DNA from: CAYVBE01 sp964448935
GTDB taxonomy: Bacteria > Planctomycetota > Brocadiia > SM23-32
Assembly: GCA_964448935.1 (NCBI GenBank)
Contig: CAYVBE010000091.1
Span: forward strand, 1-14,952
Length of the DNA: 14,952 nt
Direction: 5' to 3'
Part shown: one piece after another, positions 11,756-14,952 of the stretch
Layout: the number at the start of each line of letters is the position of its first letter
How positions within the stretch are numbered: position 1 is the first letter of the stretch
Notes under the pieces: generated by a model
Told to the model about the DNA's origin: nothing
The model's database searches: none
Seen by the model: the letters and a program-made list of their open reading frames with translations, nothing else
Position numbers and translations under genes: made by a program

Positions 11756-14731
11756 ATGAAACGAATGATCTGTATCCGTTGGACGGCCTGTGTTCTGGCG
11801 TCTATTGTCGGTCTTTCCGTGTCCGCCGGTGCGCCACAGGTAGATGAGCACTACAAAGATCCCGCGCACTTCAAGGTTACCACGGACGTGGTGCTGCCCG
11901 ACGCGCCGGCCTTCACCGCCACGGCCGGGGCCTTCGGCAACAGCCTGCTGAAGGGCGGAGGCGGCTTCGAGCCGGTGGTTTACCGCAAGCTTTACCGCCC
12001 GCAGGAGGACTCGCCGGACCGCATTCTGGTCGGCAAGACGGCCATCACCCATTGGGACACGCAACGCGAGGGCTTTCTGGACGGCGCCGACGTGCGCGTC
12101 TATCGCATCATAGATGGCGAGATGCGCCTGGTCCGCCGGGACACCGTGCCGCAGGGCGGATTCCGCTGCAGCGGCTGGCTGGGCGTGACCGGCGACGACA
12201 AGGTCGTCCCTGCCGGCACCACCGAATTCACTTTCAAATGGGCCGGCTACAACCGCCCGGACGCGCCCTACTACTTCACGGTCAGCGCCGTGGACAACAA
12301 CGGTAACGAGTCCCCAATGGCCGACGCCGTGAGCGTGGTGCGCCCCGACGAGGCGGGCAAGCAGAACCCGCAGAACGAGACCGAGCGCTTCAAGAAGCCC
12401 CGCAACCCCTCCGAAAGCACCGCGCCGCCCGCGCCGAGGGGACTGAAGGGACAGGTGCTGCCGAACGGCAACTACCGGCTGAGCTGGCAGACCGTCCGTG
12501 CCGACGACCTGGCCGGCTACCGCGTCTATCGCTCCGATTACCGGCCCGAAGAGCACAAGGGGTTCAGCATCCGTCTTGCCCACAGTCCCAGCGACCCCGA
12601 CAGGCACGTGAAGGCCGGCGACATGGTGATCGTCAGCCGCAAGTTCTACAGCTACTCGCGGAACAAGTACGCCTCCAACCGCGTCTGGGGCGCACGCCAG
12701 GCCAATAAGGTGGGCATGCCGGGCCTGGTGGACTTCTATCCGGACGAGGAGCCCGACCGGTCGTGGGAATTGGTGTCCCACGACAAGGACACGCCGGTGG
12801 CGGGTGGGGGCGAGACCTGCCTGAAGCTGGAGCTGGAGGGGGACGTGGAGGAGACCTTCCAGACCTACAACCACGCGGGCAAGGAGCAGTACTGGTATCC
12901 GGTGCTCAACGCGCAGCCGTACACGGTGGAGATATGGATGCGCCGAGAGGGCACCGGCGACGGCGAAGTGACCTTCGATCTAACCGGTTACTACGACGGC
13001 AAGATCGAGCCCATCACCTTCCGGGCCGGAAGCACGTGGCAGAAGCACTCGGCGACCTTCACGCCCCCCGATGTCCAGGAGAGCAACCGCCCGAACCAGA
13101 TGCGTATTGCCTTCTCCGGCCCGGGCACCTACTACGTGGACAACTTCCGCGTCTATCGGTCGGACACCGGCTACCTGGACCTGCTGCCGCGTAACCTGAA
13201 GGCGCTCAAGGACTCCGGCATGACCGTCCTGCGCACCCACGGACCCATCAAGACGGGCACCAACACCTACGACATGGGGCAGTTCACCAACCCCGGCGGC
13301 GCCATCAGCGGCGTGCGCTACGGCAACACCCTGCCGCAGATGCTGGACGTCATGCGCCGGGCTGAGGTGCTGCCGTGGCTGCAGATCGAGATGCACATGT
13401 CACCCGAGGAGTGGCTGGGGTTCGTCGAGTATATGGCCGCCCCTTACGACCCGTCCCGGGACACGCCCGAGTCCAAACCGTGGGCCTACAAGCGCTACCG
13501 CCAGGGGCAGAGGAAGCCCTGGGTGGAGGAGTTCGACCGCATCTACTTCGAGCTGAGCAACGAGACCTGGAACTGGCTGTTCAACCCCTGGGTCTTCGAG
13601 GCCATGCCGGACGCCGCCACCGGGGAAAACGTCCCGCGCGGCGAGGTCTACGGGAAGTACCAGGAATTCGTCCGCTCCGTCATGCGCTCTAGCCCCTACT
13701 GGCGGCAGGCGGACCTGGATGAAAAGTTCGTGTTCATGCTGGGCGGCTGGTCGGGCAACAACTACGGGCGCCAGGCGGTCGAGGGTTCCCCCTACTCGGA
13801 CTACATGACCATCGCCGCCTACAACGGCGGATGGGACGAGGGCGAGGGCCCGCCGCAGGTCAACGATCCCAGTTACTTCAACGTGCTCTCGCAGGTGGAG
13901 CAGACGGCTATCCCGCGGGCAGAGAAGCACCTGAAGGAGGCCGTGACGCTGAACCGGGACCGGCCCGTCCGGCTGAAACTGGGCACCTACGAGGCCGGGC
14001 CCGGCTACGCGCTGAACGGCCTGAACAACGCCCGCGTCACGCCGGAGCAGGCACGCCAGCAGGAGCTGGTGATGAAGAGCCTGACGGCGGGCACGGCGAC
14101 GCTGGACTCCTTCCTCTGCCGCGTCTACCGTGGCTTCCGGTCACAGAACTTCTTCACCTTCAGCCGCGGCCGGACGTGGAGTTCGCACGCCGAGTGGTAC
14201 AACGGCGGGCAGGCTTATCCGTGCTGGAAGGTGCTGGAGATGTTCAACCACCACGCCACGGGCGACGTGCTGCGCACGGAGACGGTGCGGGTGCCGAGCA
14301 TTGACCTGGAAAAATTCCGGCGCCGCCAGGCCGTGGAGAATGCGCCCCTGGCGGCCGTCTACGCCACCCGCAGCGGCGACCGCTTCAGCGTCTTCGTCCT
14401 CAGCCGCAAGATACCCGGCTACCCGGTCGAGGGCGACGACGGCTACACGCCGGTCACCGTTGACCTGCCGTTCCGGAAGGCCGGGTCCATAACGCTGCAC
14501 CGCATGGCCGGCGACCCGCGCGCGGAGAACATCCACGGCGAAGAGGTCAAGATCGAGACCGTGGAAATCCCGACTTCCGAGTTCTCCAGCACGTTTGAAT
14601 TGAACGAGGCCCGCGGCGCCGACGACCGCGGCCTGCCGCCGGCCGCCACATTGCTCTACGTTTTCGAGGGCACCGACGCCCCCGAAGGGCTCACGATACC
14701 ACTGGAGGAGTGGGTCGAGATGGCCCGCTGA
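11756..14731 (+). CDS. Large secreted clan GH-A-like glycoside hydrolase with Fn3-like and carbohydrate-binding-like regions
   Basis: This 991-aa protein is probably active outside the cytoplasm on plant or algal polysaccharide. The ATG at 11756 follows AAGGAGAG by 5 nt. Residues 1-25 are a signal peptide. Residues about 75-195 and 225-262 contain Fn3-like strands (YYFTVSAVDNNGNESP, DLAGYRVYRSDYRPEEHKGF). Residues about 335-468 resemble a CBM4/9-type beta-sandwich (YTVEIWMRREG, TYYVDNFRVYRSD). The region 475-830 looks like a (beta/alpha)8 barrel: YFELSNETWNW with an Asn602-Glu603 pair as expected for the acid/base, and LKLGTYEAGPGY with Glu746 as candidate nucleophile. A C-terminal beta-rich part (840-991) follows. 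Substrate and family number cannot be assigned from the sequence alone. It is transcribed alone and followed by tandem hairpins. Confidence 0.75.
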   Translation: MKRMICIRWTACVLASIVGLSVSAGAPQVDEHYKDPAHFKVTTDVVLPDAPAFTATAGAFGNSLLKGGGGFEPVVYRKLYRPQEDSPDRILVGKTAITHWDTQREGFLDGADVRVYRIIDGEMRLVRRDTVPQGGFRCSGWLGVTGDDKVVPAGTTEFTFKWAGYNRPDAPYYFTVSAVDNNGNESPMADAVSVVRPDEAGKQNPQNETERFKKPRNPSESTAPPAPRGLKGQVLPNGNYRLSWQTVRADDLAGYRVYRSDYRPEEHKGFSIRLAHSPSDPDRHVKAGDMVIVSRKFYSYSRNKYASNRVWGARQANKVGMPGLVDFYPDEEPDRSWELVSHDKDTPVAGGGETCLKLELEGDVEETFQTYNHAGKEQYWYPVLNAQPYTVEIWMRREGTGDGEVTFDLTGYYDGKIEPITFRAGSTWQKHSATFTPPDVQESNRPNQMRIAFSGPGTYYVDNFRVYRSDTGYLDLLPRNLKALKDSGMTVLRTHGPIKTGTNTYDMGQFTNPGGAISGVRYGNTLPQMLDVMRRAEVLPWLQIEMHMSPEEWLGFVEYMAAPYDPSRDTPESKPWAYKRYRQGQRKPWVEEFDRIYFELSNETWNWLFNPWVFEAMPDAATGENVPRGEVYGKYQEFVRSVMRSSPYWRQADLDEKFVFMLGGWSGNNYGRQAVEGSPYSDYMTIAAYNGGWDEGEGPPQVNDPSYFNVLSQVEQTAIPRAEKHLKEAVTLNRDRPVRLKLGTYEAGPGYALNGLNNARVTPEQARQQELVMKSLTAGTATLDSFLCRVYRGFRSQNFFTFSRGRTWSSHAEWYNGGQAYPCWKVLEMFNHHATGDVLRTETVRVPSIDLEKFRRRQAVENAPLAAVYATRSGDRFSVFVLSRKIPGYPVEGDDGYTPVTVDLPFRKAGSITLHRMAGDPRAENIHGEEVKIETVEIPTSEFSSTFELNEARGADDRGLPPAATLLYVFEGTDAPEGLTIPLEEWVEMAR

Positions 14732-14734
14732 GGG

Positions 14735-14790
14735 GCCACCTTCGGTGGCGGGCAGTTCCTGCGGAACTGCATGGCCTGAATGATCAGGCC
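14735..14790 (+). terminator. Three consecutive hairpins after the glycoside-hydrolase-like gene
   Basis: GCCACC-TTC-GGTGGC (14735-14749), GCAGTTCC-TGC-GGAACTGC (14752-14770) and GGCCTGA-ATGA-TCAGGCC (14773-14790) are perfect stems of 6, 8 and 7 bp, only 2 bp apart. They begin 3 bp after the stop codon and end before the tRNA promoter. None has a T-tract, so they may end transcription with a helper factor, protect the 3' end, or act as a repeat-like element. Confidence 0.5.
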
Positions 14791-14806
14791 CGTGGGAACG
14801 TTGAAC

Positions 14807-14835
14807 TTGACAGGCGCCGGCGCCCGTTTGATAAT
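14807..14835 (+). promoter_or_regulatory. Sigma-70 promoter of the tRNA-Leu gene
   Basis: TTGACA (14807-14812), a 17-bp spacer and GATAAT (14830-14835) form a near-consensus promoter. It predicts a start near 14842, about 12 nt before the mature tRNA. The spacer includes the 12-bp palindrome GGCGCCGGCGCC (14813-14824). GC-rich DNA also lies just after the -10, though no clear stringent-type discriminator can be proven. Confidence 0.75.
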
Positions 14836-14853
14836 GATCGGTGGCGTACAGGT

Positions 14854-14943
14854 GCGGATGTGGCGGAATTGGCAGACGCGCCAGGTTGAGGGCCTGGTGG
14901 ACCTAAACCGTCCATGGGGGTTCGAATCCCCCCATCCGCACCA
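14854..14943 (+). tRNA. tRNA-Leu (anticodon GAG), CCA encoded
   Basis: This is a complete class II tRNA. The acceptor stem is GCGGATG/CATCCGC (7 bp). The D-arm contains AATTGGCAGA. The anticodon stem CCAGG/CCTGG closes the loop TTGAGGG with anticodon GAG at 14888-14890, which reads CUC. A long variable arm (GGAC...GTCC) and the T-arm GGGGG-TTCGAAT-CCCCC follow, then discriminator A (14940) and a genomically encoded CCA (14941-14943). A run of five T residues follows directly (14944-14948). Confidence 0.97.
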
Positions 14944-14952
14944 TTTTTGCGC

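Noticed and set aside
1..14952. CRISPR arrays, insertion sequences, integrases or phage genes
   Set aside because: No regularly spaced direct repeats, transposase or integrase motifs, or terminal inverted repeats were found, even near the tRNA gene at the right edge.

Overview
The window comes from a GC-rich bacterial chromosome. It encodes many exported proteins: a c-type di-heme beta-propeller protein, a lipoprotein esterase, a PEP-CTERM protein and a large secreted glycoside-hydrolase-like protein. Purine-rich Shine-Dalgarno sites precede most genes. PEP-CTERM sorting, an archaeal-type phosphoglycerate mutase and CBM9-like / GH-A-like secreted proteins point to the Planctomycetota / Lentisphaerota / Verrucomicrobiota / Hydrogenedentota neighbourhood. 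This is an inference from gene content; no phylogenetic marker is present.

Left end (1-2219, minus strand): a partial small secreted protein lies 35 bp downstream of a 653-aa protein that fuses a YVTN/NHL-like beta-propeller to a di-heme cytochrome c peroxidase-like domain. The two probably share a transcript.

Centre-left (2301-6318, plus strand): a near-consensus sigma-70 promoter (TTGACA-N17-TATAGT) drives a tight four-gene operon. The genes are archaeal-type 2,3-bisphosphoglycerate-independent phosphoglycerate mutase (apgM), methylthioribose-1-phosphate isomerase (mtnA), a dCMP deaminase and an iron-type alcohol dehydrogenase. Gaps run from 5 to 22 bp. The mtnA/alcohol dehydrogenase pair is a reason to suspect a methylthio-salvage shunt ending in methylthioethanol.

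Centre (6319-9355): a 346-bp convergent gap holds a weak small ORF and foldable GC-rich sequence. Next, on the minus strand, is a 749-aa lipoprotein (alpha/beta hydrolase + Ig-like region + CBM9/DOMON-like domain). The divergent gap after it contains a textbook sigma-54 -24/-12 promoter, with two GTGTC/GACAC inverted repeats 96-150 bp upstream in the usual enhancer position.

Centre-right (9356-11510): the sigma-54 promoter reads into a small PEP-CTERM protein. This gene overlaps tail to tail by 14 bp with a minus-strand gene for a subtilase-like protein in which Glu appears to replace the catalytic Asp.

Right end (11756-14943): a 991-aa secreted protein with fibronectin-III-like, carbohydrate-binding-like and clan GH-A-like regions is followed by three consecutive hairpins. 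After them comes a tRNA-Leu(GAG) gene with its own near-consensus promoter and an encoded CCA.

The part most likely to be new is the sigma-54 / PEP-CTERM / degenerate-subtilase locus at 9113-11510. No mobile elements, CRISPR arrays or phage genes were seen.
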